DNA of 64,000 nt from CTSOIL-112 sp049291875 (lineage in GTDB: Bacteria; Pseudomonadota; Gammaproteobacteria; Burkholderiales; Burkholderiaceae), in contig JBATQE010000004.1 of NCBI GenBank assembly GCA_049291875.1, positions 1 to 64,000 of the forward strand. The letters run 5' to 3'. Made by a program: the position numbers and the translations under genes. Under the pieces are notes generated by a model. The model saw only the letters and a list, made by a program, of their open reading frames with translations, made no database searches and was not told where the DNA came from. Of this stretch, positions 44,848 to 53,949 are shown piece after piece (position 1 is the first letter of the stretch; every line of letters begins with the position of its first letter).

Positions 44848-45612
44848 TTACACCAGTAAATAACCGCCATCCACCGGCATGCACGTACCCGTGGTGTAGC
44901 TTGCCACCGGCGAAACGAGGTACAGCACCGCGCCGGCCATTTCGTCCGGCTGTGCCACGCGTTTGAGCGGAATGTGCTGCAAAGCCTGCTTCAAAATCAC
45001 CGGATTTTTGACCAAGGTCGCGGCGAAATGCGTGTCAGTCGCGCCGGGTAAAATCGCGTTGACGCGTACATTTTGCGGCGCACATTCTTTGGCAAAGGCG
45101 TGGGTCATGGAAATCACCGCCGCCTTGGTGATCGAGTAAATACCCTGCATATCGCCCGGAATCACGCCGTTGACCGAAGCGACGTTGACAATCGCGCCAC
45201 CGCCACGCTCGGCCATCAGGCGCGCGCCGTGGCTGCACATGAAAAAGTAGCCTCGGATATTCACATCCACGGTTTTTTGAAACGCTTCCGGCGTGGTCTC
45301 GGTGATCGCGCCAAAATACGGATTGGTCGCGGCGTTGTTGATCAAAATATCCAAACGACCGTGTTTGGCCTGAATTTGTGCAAAAACCGCCTCGATCTGT
45401 GTCATTTCGCCGATGTGACAGGCCATGACCTCGGCGCTACCGCCTGCTGCAATGATCTCCTCCACCACGGCGGCGCACGCCTCGGCCTTGCGACTGGAGA
45501 CGATCACGTGCGCGCCATGCGTGGCCAAACTTCGCGCAATCGCCGCGCCGATGCCGCGACTCGCGCCGGTAACAAGGGCAATTTTGCCGCTCAAATCAAA
45601 AGGGTTGTTCAT
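44848..45612 (-). CDS. Short-chain dehydrogenase/reductase
   Basis: A 254-residue classical SDR. The cofactor motif is TGASRGIGAAIA at residues 15-26, the NNAAT motif is near 92, and the catalytic Ser and Tyr-x3-Lys lie in NVASVNG and YSITKAAVISM (Tyr about 157). It resembles SDR family members annotated as 3-hydroxyacyl-CoA or glucose dehydrogenases. It is the last gene of an operon with a histidine phosphatase, an APH-type kinase and an acyl-CoA dehydrogenase, all minus strand, suggesting oxidation of a hydroxyacyl-CoA. NAD versus NADP preference is not decided. Confidence 0.88.
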   Translation of the reverse strand: MNNPFDLSGKIALVTGASRGIGAAIARSLATHGAHVIVSSRKAEACAAVVEEIIAAGGSAEVMACHIGEMTQIEAVFAQIQAKHGRLDILINNAATNPYFGAITETTPEAFQKTVDVNIRGYFFMCSHGARLMAERGGGAIVNVASVNGVIPGDMQGIYSITKAAVISMTHAFAKECAPQNVRVNAILPGATDTHFAATLVKNPVILKQALQHIPLKRVAQPDEMAGAVLYLVSPVASYTTGTCMPVDGGYLLV

Positions 45613-45634
45613 GTCATCTCCTTGTTTGCATCGT

Positions 45635-46357
45635 TTAGCGATGTGTTTGTAAATCGGCTTGCCGCTGTAATTCCAGATGCGGACAAGCGTTTAAATAATC
45701 GAGGTGAACGCGCTTATGTCCTACGCGCAGGCGCGTGATACCGGTATTGAGCAAGGTGCTGTTCAAATCAAAAATCCGCTCATCGCCAATGCCGAGTAGA
45801 TTTTGCACCATCGCGCTGATCACGCCGCCGGAGGTAAACAGCATCACGTTGACGCCCTCAGCACGAGCCAACTCAACCGCATCCGTCAACGCCGCCTGTG
45901 TGCGCTGTTGAAATTCATGCCAACATTCTCGATACGCGGAGCCGTCGATTTTGCGCTCATGTGCCACCCAATGCGCCACGGCTTCGCTGAACAGGCGCTG
46001 AAACACACGGCGCGGATCACCGCTCTGCTGCTTGAGAAAACCCAGCAAGGCCGCATCCGAGCTGCAATTTGGAATGTGCGCCGAAAGGATGTCCAGATAA
46101 TCAAACTCGTTCAAACGCTCATCCGTCTGAATCGGCGACTCAGCGCTTTGCTCGCCCAAAATCAACGGCACGCACAGTTGCGCGGTCTGCCGTTGGCGTT
46201 GCATCGAACCGCTTCGACAAGACGCGGACTGAATGTGGCAGGTGCACAACCACGCACCGAGGTGTTCGGCCTGCCGCTGCCCCAGCGGCGAGAGCACGTC
46301 GTAATGCTGCGTACCAAATCCGGCCTGTCCGTGGCGTATCAGATAAACGAAGGCCAT
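45635..46357 (-). CDS. Histidine phosphatase family protein
   Basis: A 240-residue protein of the phosphoglycerate-mutase-like phosphatase superfamily. The phosphoacceptor motif is LIRHGQAG at residues 6-13; the second histidine region is in VMLFTSGGVISAMVQ, where the usual HG is replaced by SG, as in some relatives. ATG 46357 overlaps the kinase gene stop (ATGA), so the two are translationally coupled. A longer frame to 46471 lies within the kinase gene and is not used. The coupling to a sugar-kinase-like protein and an acyl-CoA dehydrogenase suggests dephosphorylation of a small phosphorylated acyl intermediate or a regulatory step; this is inference. Confidence 0.85.
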   Translation of the reverse strand: MAFVYLIRHGQAGFGTQHYDVLSPLGQRQAEHLGAWLCTCHIQSASCRSGSMQRQRQTAQLCVPLILGEQSAESPIQTDERLNEFDYLDILSAHIPNCSSDAALLGFLKQQSGDPRRVFQRLFSEAVAHWVAHERKIDGSAYRECWHEFQQRTQAALTDAVELARAEGVNVMLFTSGGVISAMVQNLLGIGDERIFDLNSTLLNTGITRLRVGHKRVHLDYLNACPHLELQRQADLQTHR

Positions 46358-47454
46358 CAGCGCAGCGCTCCGGCTATGAAACGTTGGCACCGTGTTTGCA
46401 GGTAATTGGTTATCTGCCCAAACTGTGCGAACTGCGGATTCGTCGTCTGTCCGTGGAAATAGCGATACCAAATTTGCTGCACGATCACCGCCAGTCGAAA
46501 CAGACCAAACACACGGTAAAAATCAAACTGCGTAATCTCAAAACCCATTTTCTCGGCATAGTATTCAATCACCTCTTGGCGCGTCAGCATACCCGGCAAA
46601 TGCGTGGGCTGACGGCGCATCGCCTGAAACATAGTATCGTCGTCGGCCTGAACCCAATACGCCAGCGAATTGCCCAAATCCATCAACGGATCGCCCAACG
46701 TCGCCATTTCCCAATCCAGTACGCCGATCACCGTCAGCGGATGCTGCGGGTCGAATACCACGTTATCAAAGCGGTAATCGTTGTGAATCACCCGCGTCGC
46801 ACTGTCTTTGGCCGGCCTATTTGCCTGCAGCCACGCCATAACATCCTCAAAATCAGCCACGTCCGCAGTGCGTGCCTGACGGTAACGTTTGACCCAGCCC
46901 TCGACTTGGCGTTGTACAAAACCCTCGCCTTTGCCCAAATGATTCAGTCCAGCAGCTTCAGGATTCACTTGATGCAATTCGATCAATTTATCAATCACAT
47001 TCACGCACAATTGCCGCGTTTGCGCCTCGTCCAAATCCAAACCTTTGGGCAGATTTTGGCGCGGAATCAGACCGACCAGACGCTCCATCACATAAAAATC
47101 ACAGCCCATCACGTCCGCATCGTCGCAGGTCAGTAGCACTTGCGGCACATATGGATACACCGGTTTGAGCGCCTGCATGATACGCGCCTCGCGCAGCATA
47201 TCGTGTGCCGAGGCGGCTTTGTGCCCGAACGGCGGACGACGCAGGATCAAATCGCGCTGCGGATAACTCAATTGGTAGGTCAAATTCGACGCGCCGCCCG
47301 AAAACTGCGAGACCGTCGGCGCCCCTTCCAGCCCCGCAATACGCTGTTTCACATACGCATCCACACGCGCGATGTCCAATTCTTCGCCCACGCGCACTGC
47401 GCCCGCTCGATCCAGTTGTACTGATTTTTCCGATTGTACCGATCCCGCCGTCAT
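46357..47454 (-). CDS. APH-type phosphotransferase (ACAD10/11 kinase-domain-like)
   Basis: A 365-residue member of the aminoglycoside phosphotransferase fold, of the subgroup fused to acyl-CoA dehydrogenase in animal ACAD10 and ACAD11. The catalytic loop VIHNDYRFDNVVFDP (Asp near residue 223) and the metal-binding VLDWEMATLGDPLMDLG are intact, so it should be an active kinase. It begins with QFSGGASNLTYQLSYP, the nucleotide loop. It overlaps the acyl-CoA dehydrogenase gene upstream and the phosphatase gene downstream by four bases each. Probable substrate: a hydroxyacyl-CoA. It is not an antibiotic-resistance enzyme by context. Confidence 0.85.
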   Translation of the reverse strand: MTAGSVQSEKSVQLDRAGAVRVGEELDIARVDAYVKQRIAGLEGAPTVSQFSGGASNLTYQLSYPQRDLILRRPPFGHKAASAHDMLREARIMQALKPVYPYVPQVLLTCDDADVMGCDFYVMERLVGLIPRQNLPKGLDLDEAQTRQLCVNVIDKLIELHQVNPEAAGLNHLGKGEGFVQRQVEGWVKRYRQARTADVADFEDVMAWLQANRPAKDSATRVIHNDYRFDNVVFDPQHPLTVIGVLDWEMATLGDPLMDLGNSLAYWVQADDDTMFQAMRRQPTHLPGMLTRQEVIEYYAEKMGFEITQFDFYRVFGLFRLAVIVQQIWYRYFHGQTTNPQFAQFGQITNYLQTRCQRFIAGALR

Positions 47455-48692
47455 ACTTTTTCTCCCGCAGCCACCGTGGTTTTGCTCAAATATTGTTTCA
47501 ATTCGAGCTTCGCAATCAGCCCACGATGCACCTCGTCCGGCCCGTCGGCGATGCGCAGCACCCGCACATACGCATACAACGCGGTCAGCGGGAAGTCCTC
47601 GGACAAACCCGCGCCACCATGAATCTGCATGGCCGCGTCAATCACCTGCTGCGCCATATTCGGCGCCGCTACCTTGATCTGCGAAATCTCACTCATCGCC
47701 TGTTTTACACCCACCGTGTCCATCATCCACGCCGCCTTGAGCGTGAGTAAGCGCGCCTGCTCGATGCCAATGCGTGCGTTGGCAATCACATCGGCATTGC
47801 CACCCAGTTTGGCCAGCGGTTTACCAAACGCAGTGCGCGCCAGCGCACGCTCGCACAGCAATTCCAAGGCATATTCCGCCGCACCAATCGCCCGCATGCA
47901 GTGGTGAATGCGCCCCGGCCCCAAACGCCCCTGCGCAATTTCAAAGCCACGCCCCGGCCCACCGATGAAGGCAGACAGCGGCAGGCGCACATTGGTAAAC
48001 GTCACTTCACCGTGACCGAACGGCTCGTCGTACGCGCCGAACACCGGCAACATCCGCTCGATGCGCACGCCCGGCGTATCCAGCGGAACCAAGACCATCG
48101 AGTGCTGACGGTGACGTTCCGCCGTCGGATCGGTCAACCCCATGAAAATCAGCACTTTGCAATTCGGATGGCCGATACCCGAACTCCACCATTTGCGCCC
48201 GTTGAGCACCACTTCGTCACCCTCGACGATCGCAGTCGCCTGCATATTGGTCGCGTCCGACGAAGCCACTTCCGGTTCGGTCATGCAAAACGCCGAACGA
48301 ATTTCACCCGCCAGCAGTGGCTGGAGCCACTGCGCCTGCTGTTCGGGCGAGCCGTATTTTTCCAGAACTTCCATATTGCCGGTATCGGGCGCATTGCAGT
48401 TGAATACTTCCGGCGCGATAATCGAGCGCCCCATGTATTCGGCCAGCGTGGCATACTCGGTATTGGACAAGCCCGCGCCGTGCGTCCCCGGTAAAAATAG
48501 ATTCCACAAGCCCAATTCGCGCGCGCGCGCCTTGAGTGACTCCATGATCGCAGGCTGACGCCATTGGCGCCAATCCCCGCCGCCATTGAGCTGCTGCTTG
48601 TACTCGGTCTCGGCGGGCATGACCTCGCTGTCCATAAATTCGCTCAAACGGCGCAAATATGCCTCAGCCACAGCGGAACGGGAAAAATCCAT
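47451..48692 (-). CDS. Acyl-CoA dehydrogenase family protein
   Basis: A 413-residue FAD-dependent acyl-CoA dehydrogenase. Typical segments are FCMTEPEVASSDATNMQ near residues 137-153 (FAD/substrate site), INGRKWWSSG-like VVLNGRKWWSSGIGHPNC, and the C-terminal IHGGAGLSEDFPLTALYAYV. It most resembles the ACAD10/11-like branch. ATG 48692 has AAGGAG six bases upstream. It is the first gene of a four-gene operon with an APH-type kinase, a histidine phosphatase and an SDR, and is transcribed divergently from a LysR regulator 105 bp away that probably controls it. Confidence 0.9.
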   Translation of the reverse strand: MDFSRSAVAEAYLRRLSEFMDSEVMPAETEYKQQLNGGGDWRQWRQPAIMESLKARARELGLWNLFLPGTHGAGLSNTEYATLAEYMGRSIIAPEVFNCNAPDTGNMEVLEKYGSPEQQAQWLQPLLAGEIRSAFCMTEPEVASSDATNMQATAIVEGDEVVLNGRKWWSSGIGHPNCKVLIFMGLTDPTAERHRQHSMVLVPLDTPGVRIERMLPVFGAYDEPFGHGEVTFTNVRLPLSAFIGGPGRGFEIAQGRLGPGRIHHCMRAIGAAEYALELLCERALARTAFGKPLAKLGGNADVIANARIGIEQARLLTLKAAWMMDTVGVKQAMSEISQIKVAAPNMAQQVIDAAMQIHGGAGLSEDFPLTALYAYVRVLRIADGPDEVHRGLIAKLELKQYLSKTTVAAGEKV

Positions 48693-48797
48693 GATGCACT
48701 CCTTTACAGTGATGTTCTTTACACTCGATGAGAGCCAGTTTAGAATGTCCATTGAAATAAATCAAATGAATAGTTTAAATAACACACTATCCACAAA

Positions 48798-49718
48798 ATG
48801 AATATCAATCAAATTGATCTGAACCTGTTTGTGGTGCTGGACGCCATTTACACCGAAGCCTCGCTCACGCGCGCGGCGCAGCGCCTGCACCTGAGCCAGC
48901 CAGCAGTCAGTCACGCGCTCGGACGCTTGCGGCGCTTGCTTGACGATCCGCTGTTTATCCGTCAAGGCGGCGCGATGATGCCGACGCCATTGGCGCGCAA
49001 TCTGATCCCACCGGTGCGCGAAGCTTTAGCCACATTGGCCGGCAGCATTGACCTCAACCAGCCGTTTGAGCCGGCCGTGAGTCAGCGACAATTGACCCTC
49101 GGCCTGCGCGATGTGTTTGAAGCGATGATCTTGCCACCGTTGCAAACCGTGCTGTCCACCGACGCGCCGCACATGCAAATGATCAGCGTGCGCACCAGCC
49201 GCTCGGACATTGAGGCCGAGTTGATTCAAGGTAAGTTGGATTTGGCTTTGGACGTCGCCATGCCGGTTGGCTCGGATATTCGTCAACAGTCCTTGGTGCG
49301 CGAGCGCATGGTCGTGGTCGCGCGACGCGCTCATCCGGCGATCAAGCAGCGTTTGGATTTACGCACCTATCTCGCGGCACAGCACATCCTCGTGTCCAGC
49401 CGCAGACAAGGCGGCGGTGCGGAGGATTTCGCCCTGCAACGGCTCGGACATACGCGCGCCATCCGCCTGCGTTGCCAACATTATTTCGCCGCTTGCCGCG
49501 TCGTCAGCCAAAGCGATTTATTGCTCACCATGCCCGAACAATACGCGCGCCTGGTCAGTGCCAATCTCGGCACACAGTGCCACGAATTGCCATTCGATGC
49601 GCCGCTGATGGAAGTTTGCCTCTACTGGCACGCCAGCGCCGAACACGATCAGGCAAACCGCTGGCTACGCGAGCAGCTCGCCACGCAGTTCACCGCATCG
49701 GCGCAGTGGGAAAACTGA
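48798..49718 (+). CDS. LysR-family transcriptional regulator
   Basis: A 306-residue LysR-type regulator with the helix-turn-helix at about residues 18-45 (LTRAAQRLHLSQPAVSHALG, then RLRRLLDDPLF). The effector-binding domain spans about 95-300. It starts MNINQIDLNLFVVLDAIYTE, the NodD/LinR-like subgroup. It is divergent from the acyl-CoA dehydrogenase operon with a 105-bp shared, A+T-rich promoter region, so it is the likely activator of that operon. The inducer is unknown but may be an acyl-CoA or hydroxy acid. Confidence 0.93.
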   Translation: MNINQIDLNLFVVLDAIYTEASLTRAAQRLHLSQPAVSHALGRLRRLLDDPLFIRQGGAMMPTPLARNLIPPVREALATLAGSIDLNQPFEPAVSQRQLTLGLRDVFEAMILPPLQTVLSTDAPHMQMISVRTSRSDIEAELIQGKLDLALDVAMPVGSDIRQQSLVRERMVVVARRAHPAIKQRLDLRTYLAAQHILVSSRRQGGGAEDFALQRLGHTRAIRLRCQHYFAACRVVSQSDLLLTMPEQYARLVSANLGTQCHELPFDAPLMEVCLYWHASAEHDQANRWLREQLATQFTASAQWEN

Positions 49719-49726
49719 CTCGTTCA

Positions 49727-50410
49727 TCACGGCAATAAATCCGTAAACACAAAGCCATCGCGCGCCACCGTTTCGCCGAGCGTAAAATCCACCGCCTGCG
49801 CAAACATCGGCCCGTCAAAAGCAAAGCTGTGAAATTCGCCGTTTTCGCCGCACGGATCAACGTCTGCGGGCAAATCGCACAACAGCGTTGCATCGAATAT
49901 ACGCCCCGCAAAGTCTTTGGACAATTGTTTCGGGTCAACGCAGGTCAATACCGATCGCAAACCCGCCGTCACCATCGTTTGCGACAGTTCTCGCGTATCC
50001 GAACCCCACAGCGGGAAAATCGGGCTGATGCCCGTGCCCTGCAAGCGCTCCTCACGGTAGCAGCGCACGTCTTCGAGAAACAAGTCACCAAAGGCGAAAT
50101 GCGTCACGCCCGCCGCCCGCGCCTGAGTGACGAATTCGCTCATGACTTGCGCGTATTGTTCATTGCTGCACGGATAGGGAATGTCGATGATCTGCAAAGG
50201 TAAACCCAAGCGGTCGGCCTGCCGTTGCAGCAGCTCGACGCGCACGCCGTGCATGGCGACGCGATTGAACGCTTGATTGACCGTGCAAAACAGCCCCGCC
50301 AGTTCGATCTGCGGGTCTTGACGCAAGGTATGCAGCGCCCATGCGCTGTCTTTGCCGCTGCTCCACGACAATAGGGTTTTGTGTTTGCTCTGCGGCATCG
50401 TGTTCTGCAT
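49727..50410 (-). CDS. DPH6-like PP-loop ATPase (adenine nucleotide alpha hydrolase)
   Basis: A 227-residue protein of the Dph6/ATP-pyrophosphatase family. The PP-loop SSGKDSAWALHTLRQ is at residues 17-31, and the conserved region THFAFGDLFLEDVRCYRE is near 101-118 with the EDVR motif. In eukaryotes and archaea Dph6 amidates diphthine; bacteria lack diphthamide, so the bacterial role is unknown (related proteins include B12-salvage-type and uncharacterised amidotransferases). The stop is 8 bp from the converging LysR gene. Family is clear, function is not. Confidence 0.82.
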   Translation of the reverse strand: MQNTMPQSKHKTLLSWSSGKDSAWALHTLRQDPQIELAGLFCTVNQAFNRVAMHGVRVELLQRQADRLGLPLQIIDIPYPCSNEQYAQVMSEFVTQARAAGVTHFAFGDLFLEDVRCYREERLQGTGISPIFPLWGSDTRELSQTMVTAGLRSVLTCVDPKQLSKDFAGRIFDATLLCDLPADVDPCGENGEFHSFAFDGPMFAQAVDFTLGETVARDGFVFTDLLP

Positions 50411-50544
50411 CGTTGATCCTTTGCAATGTTATGTGTCTATTTGCTTGTGTCGGCTCACACTATCACTGCGTGCGCGGTATTGTCAATCACACATCCCGTC
50501 AGTTTGTTACAATACGCCATACTTTTTGATGCACTTGATTTGAC

Positions 50545-51567
50545 ATGAGCTTAGACGAACGCGCCAGTCGGCTGCTAACCACTTTGGTACACCAATACAT
50601 CGCACAGGGCACGCCTGTGGGATCGCAGGTGCTCACGCACAGCGCGGGGCTGGCACTCTCACCCGCGACCGTGCGCAATGTGATGGCCGAGCTGGAGCAT
50701 CTGGGTTTTATCACCAGCCCGCACACTTCGGCGGGACGCATTCCGACACCGGCGGGCTATCGTTTTTTCGTGGACAGCATGATGACGGCGGGGCAATTTA
50801 CCGCCGAGGATACCGCCGAATTCGCCACGCCGGAATTTTCTGCGGACACGCCGACGCGTATGGCGAACCAAGCGGCGCAATCTTTGTCGCAGTTATCGCA
50901 ATTTGCGGGCATCATTGCTACGCCAAAACGCTCGCAGGTATTCGGCCACATTGATTTTCTGCAACTCTCGCCCAACCGCATCCTTGTGGTGATGGTCACG
51001 CCGGAGGGCGATATTCAAAACCGTTTGTTGCAGTTGAGCCAGAGTTTCACGCCCAGCCAACTGGTCAGCGCGGCGAACTATCTGAACAGCCATTACACCG
51101 GTAAAACCTTTGAGCAGATTCGCCTCGAACTCACGCACGAATTGCACCACCTGCAACGCGACGTGTCGTTTTTGATGCAGCAGGCACTCGCGCAGTCCGA
51201 GAGCAGCGCCCACGACGACGAAACGCTGATTGTCAAAGGCGAACGGCATTTGCTCGACGTGTCCGAGTTTGCCAATAATATGGAACGGCTGCGCATGACC
51301 TTTGACCTGTTTGATGAGAAAACGCGCTTGTTGCAGCTGCTCGAACACACGCGCACCGCAGGCGGCGTTCAGGTATTTATCGGCGGCGAATCCGAGGTTT
51401 TGCCGTTTGACGGCGTGTCACTGATCTCCGCGCCGTACACGGTTAACAACCAAGTGATCGGCACGCTCGGCGTGATCGGCCCGTCGCGCATGGCGTACGA
51501 AAAAGTGATTCCGCTGGTTGATGTGACCGCCAAATTGCTCTCGCGTGCCATGCAAAATTTCAATTGA
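50545..51567 (+). CDS. hrcA: Heat-inducible transcription repressor HrcA
   Basis: HrcA binds CIRCE operators (TTAGCACTC-N9-GAGTGCTAA) to repress groESL and dnaK operons. The 340-residue protein has the winged-helix domain at residues 1-95 (YIAQGTPVGSQVLTHSAGLA, ATVRNVMAELEHLGFITSPH, TSAGRIPTPAGYRFFV) and the GAF-like C-terminal domain with FIGGESEV and GTLGVIGPSRMAYEKVIPLV near the end. Length is normal. No CIRCE site was seen in this window, so its targets are elsewhere. hemH follows 35 bp later and is probably co-transcribed. Confidence 0.96.
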   Translation: MSLDERASRLLTTLVHQYIAQGTPVGSQVLTHSAGLALSPATVRNVMAELEHLGFITSPHTSAGRIPTPAGYRFFVDSMMTAGQFTAEDTAEFATPEFSADTPTRMANQAAQSLSQLSQFAGIIATPKRSQVFGHIDFLQLSPNRILVVMVTPEGDIQNRLLQLSQSFTPSQLVSAANYLNSHYTGKTFEQIRLELTHELHHLQRDVSFLMQQALAQSESSAHDDETLIVKGERHLLDVSEFANNMERLRMTFDLFDEKTRLLQLLEHTRTAGGVQVFIGGESEVLPFDGVSLISAPYTVNNQVIGTLGVIGPSRMAYEKVIPLVDVTAKLLSRAMQNFN

Positions 51568-51602
51568 TTGAATTCATTTAAACTCAAAATACAAAGCTTT
51601 TC

Positions 51603-52670
51603 ATGTCCTCACGTACAACCCAAGCCATTTTATTGATCAATTTAGGTTCGCCCGACGCGCCGACTGCGCCCGCAATTGCGCGCTATTTGGCCGAATTTCT
51701 CAGTGATCGCCGCGTGGTCGATATCCCCAAATGGCTGTGGTACCCGATTTTGCACGGCATCATTTTGCGTCGCCGTCCGGCGCGGCTTGTACCGCTGTAT
51801 GAGATGATTTGGAACCACGACGTCGCGCCCGAAAATGGCGCACCGCTCAAGGCCATCACGTTGGCGCAAGCAAGCGCCTTGCAGCAGCACTTGGACGCGC
51901 AGTACGGCGCGCAGGCATTCAAGGTGTATTGGGCCATGCGCTACCAAAATCCCGCCATCGGCGCGGTGCTGCAACGCATCGCTGATGAAGGCCTACAGGA
52001 CATCATCGTCCTGCCGCTGTATCCGCAGTACTCGATGACCACCACCGAAACGGTGTTTGACGAAATCGATCGACAGATTCGCGCGCGTGGCTTGAGGCTT
52101 CAACAACGGCGCATCACCGAGTACCCCACGCATCCGCAGTACATTCAGGCCTTGGTTCAGTCGATTCAGACATATTGGCAAACGCATGGGACGCCGAATT
52201 TCGCCGCCGGTGACCGAGTTTTACTCAGTTTTCATGGTCTGCCCGAGCGCAATGTCCGCCTCGGCGACCCGTATCAGACACAATGCAATGCCACGCACCG
52301 CGCGCTGACCGAGACGCTGCATGATACGCTCGGCGTTCCGCCCTCTGCGGTGCATATGGCCTATCAGTCACGCTTTGGCGCGCAAAAGTGGCTACAGCCG
52401 TATGCGATTGAGGCGCTGACGCAGTTGGCGCAATCAGGCACACGCCGCGTGGACGTATTGTGTCCGGGCTTTTCCGCCGACTGTTTGGAAACCTTGGAAG
52501 AAGTCGCGCACCAGCTCAAAGCGGTGTTTTTGGACGCGGGCGGCGAGCAATACCACTACATCCCGTGTTTGAACACGGACAGCGCGCACATCGAAATGAT
52601 GGCACAATTGACACAAGTTGCATCATCGAACCCAGCGATTAAACCGCAGCTCAACCAAAAGCAACCATAG
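51603..52670 (+). CDS. hemH: Ferrochelatase
   Basis: HemH inserts Fe(2+) into protoporphyrin IX, the last step of protoheme synthesis. The 355-residue protein starts with AILLINLGSPDAPTAPAIAR, contains DIIVLPLYPQYSMTTTETVFD near residues 132-152 and the metal-ligand histidine in VLLSFHGLPERNV near 205. The active-site glutamate region CPGFSADCLETLEEV is near 282-296. Length is normal for the water-soluble bacterial form. It follows hrcA, the usual betaproteobacterial pair, and hemA lies 16 kb away. The MFS gene begins close behind it. Confidence 0.97.
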   Translation: MSSRTTQAILLINLGSPDAPTAPAIARYLAEFLSDRRVVDIPKWLWYPILHGIILRRRPARLVPLYEMIWNHDVAPENGAPLKAITLAQASALQQHLDAQYGAQAFKVYWAMRYQNPAIGAVLQRIADEGLQDIIVLPLYPQYSMTTTETVFDEIDRQIRARGLRLQQRRITEYPTHPQYIQALVQSIQTYWQTHGTPNFAAGDRVLLSFHGLPERNVRLGDPYQTQCNATHRALTETLHDTLGVPPSAVHMAYQSRFGAQKWLQPYAIEALTQLAQSGTRRVDVLCPGFSADCLETLEEVAHQLKAVFLDAGGEQYHYIPCLNTDSAHIEMMAQLTQVASSNPAIKPQLNQKQP

Positions 52671-52680
52671 AAAGTTTCCC

Positions 52681-53931
52681 TTGCCGTTTAAAACCTATCC
52701 GAACGAACACATCGGCCGCCTCGAATTCATCATCCTGATTGCATTGATGATGGCAATTGGCGCCCTGTCGATTGACACCATGCTGCCTGCGTTTCCACGC
52801 ATGACCCATGATTTTGGCCTGCAAGCCGAACAAGCCAACCATATTCAATGGGTGGTCTACGCCTATATGATCGGCTTTTCTTTTGCTCAGTTGATTTACG
52901 GTGCGCTCGGTGATTATTTCGGTCGCCGACCCATTGTTCTGCTCGGTTTGAGTATTTTTGCGCTGGCTTCGATCGGCGCAGCGCTTTCGCCCAATTTTTA
53001 CTTCCTGCTTGCCATGCGTGTCTTGCAAGGCGTGGGGCTGGCCGCCATGCGCGTGCTCACCGCCGCGATGGTGCGTGACCGCTTTTCGGGACACGCGATG
53101 TCGCAGGTGATGTCGATGATTATGATGGTGTTCATCATCGTGCCGATCATTGCGCCAAGCTTGGGACAATTGCTATTGTTCCGTTTTCAATGGCACAGTA
53201 TTTTTTGGGGCTTGTTGTTGTATGCGCTGATTTTGGGTACATGGTTTACCTCGCGTATGCCAGAAACCTTGGATCCGAACTTTCGCCGCCCGATTTCACT
53301 GGCCAGCATGTGGGACAGCCTCAAGCAATGCGTTCACAATCGTTCAACCTTCGGCTATGCCACCGCGGTCGGTCTGATGCAGGGTGTGCTGATGGCCTAC
53401 ATCGGCTCGTCCGAGCAGATTTTTCAGCGCGATGTGTATCAACTCGGCGAGCATTTTCCGCTGATGTTCGGCGCGATTGCCATGTCGATGGGCTTGGCGG
53501 CTTTCACCAACTCGCGTTTGGTCGCTCGCTTTGGCATGCGACGCATGGCGCACAGCGCACTGTGGCTGTTTTTGACGCTGACCAGTGTTTTGACGGTGAG
53601 CGCGTGGGCTTTTAACGGTCATCCGCCGATTGCTCTGTTTGCGCCTTTATTGGCGGCATGTTTGTTTTGCTTCAGCATCATGATGCCGAATTTCAACACG
53701 ATTTCGCTGGAGCCAATGCGTGCGATTGCTGGCTCCGCATCATCATGGACTGGTTTTTACACCAGCTTGATCGGCGCAATTTTGGGCAGTCTGATCGGAC
53801 AGGCGTTTAACGGCACGGTGCTGCCGTTGACGCTTGGCTACTGGCTCATCGGTCTGCTGGTGTTGGCCACGGTGTTTTGGACGGAACGACGCTTGCCGCT
53901 GCATTTGGGTTCGGAGGACGCACATCACTGA
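52681..53931 (+). CDS. MFS multidrug transporter, Bcr/CflA type
   Basis: A 416-residue inner-membrane protein with 12 predicted helices, of the drug:H+ antiporter family 1 (Bcr/CflA). The motif A loop is GALGDYFGRRPIVLLGLSIF near residues 76-95 and the helix-1 motif is ALSIDTMLPAFPRM. The start is uncertain: TTG 52681 is used because it leaves a short, ordinary N-terminal tail and lies after the hemH stop; upstream in-frame codons overlap hemH. The substrate is unknown; relatives export bicyclomycin, chloramphenicol or sulfonamides. It ends at a bidirectional terminator shared with rapZ. Confidence 0.85.
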   Translation: MPFKTYPNEHIGRLEFIILIALMMAIGALSIDTMLPAFPRMTHDFGLQAEQANHIQWVVYAYMIGFSFAQLIYGALGDYFGRRPIVLLGLSIFALASIGAALSPNFYFLLAMRVLQGVGLAAMRVLTAAMVRDRFSGHAMSQVMSMIMMVFIIVPIIAPSLGQLLLFRFQWHSIFWGLLLYALILGTWFTSRMPETLDPNFRRPISLASMWDSLKQCVHNRSTFGYATAVGLMQGVLMAYIGSSEQIFQRDVYQLGEHFPLMFGAIAMSMGLAAFTNSRLVARFGMRRMAHSALWLFLTLTSVLTVSAWAFNGHPPIALFAPLLAACLFCFSIMMPNFNTISLEPMRAIAGSASSWTGFYTSLIGAILGSLIGQAFNGTVLPLTLGYWLIGLLVLATVFWTERRLPLHLGSEDAHH

Positions 53932-53949
53932 TGGCGCACCGCACGCTAT

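Noticed and set aside
46357..47454. Aminoglycoside resistance gene
   Set aside because: The APH fold is present, but the gene is translationally coupled to an acyl-CoA dehydrogenase and matches the ACAD10/11 kinase-like group, so a metabolic role is far more likely.
50411..50544. CIRCE operator in front of hrcA
   Set aside because: No TTAGCACTC/GAGTGCTAA pair was found here or elsewhere in the window.
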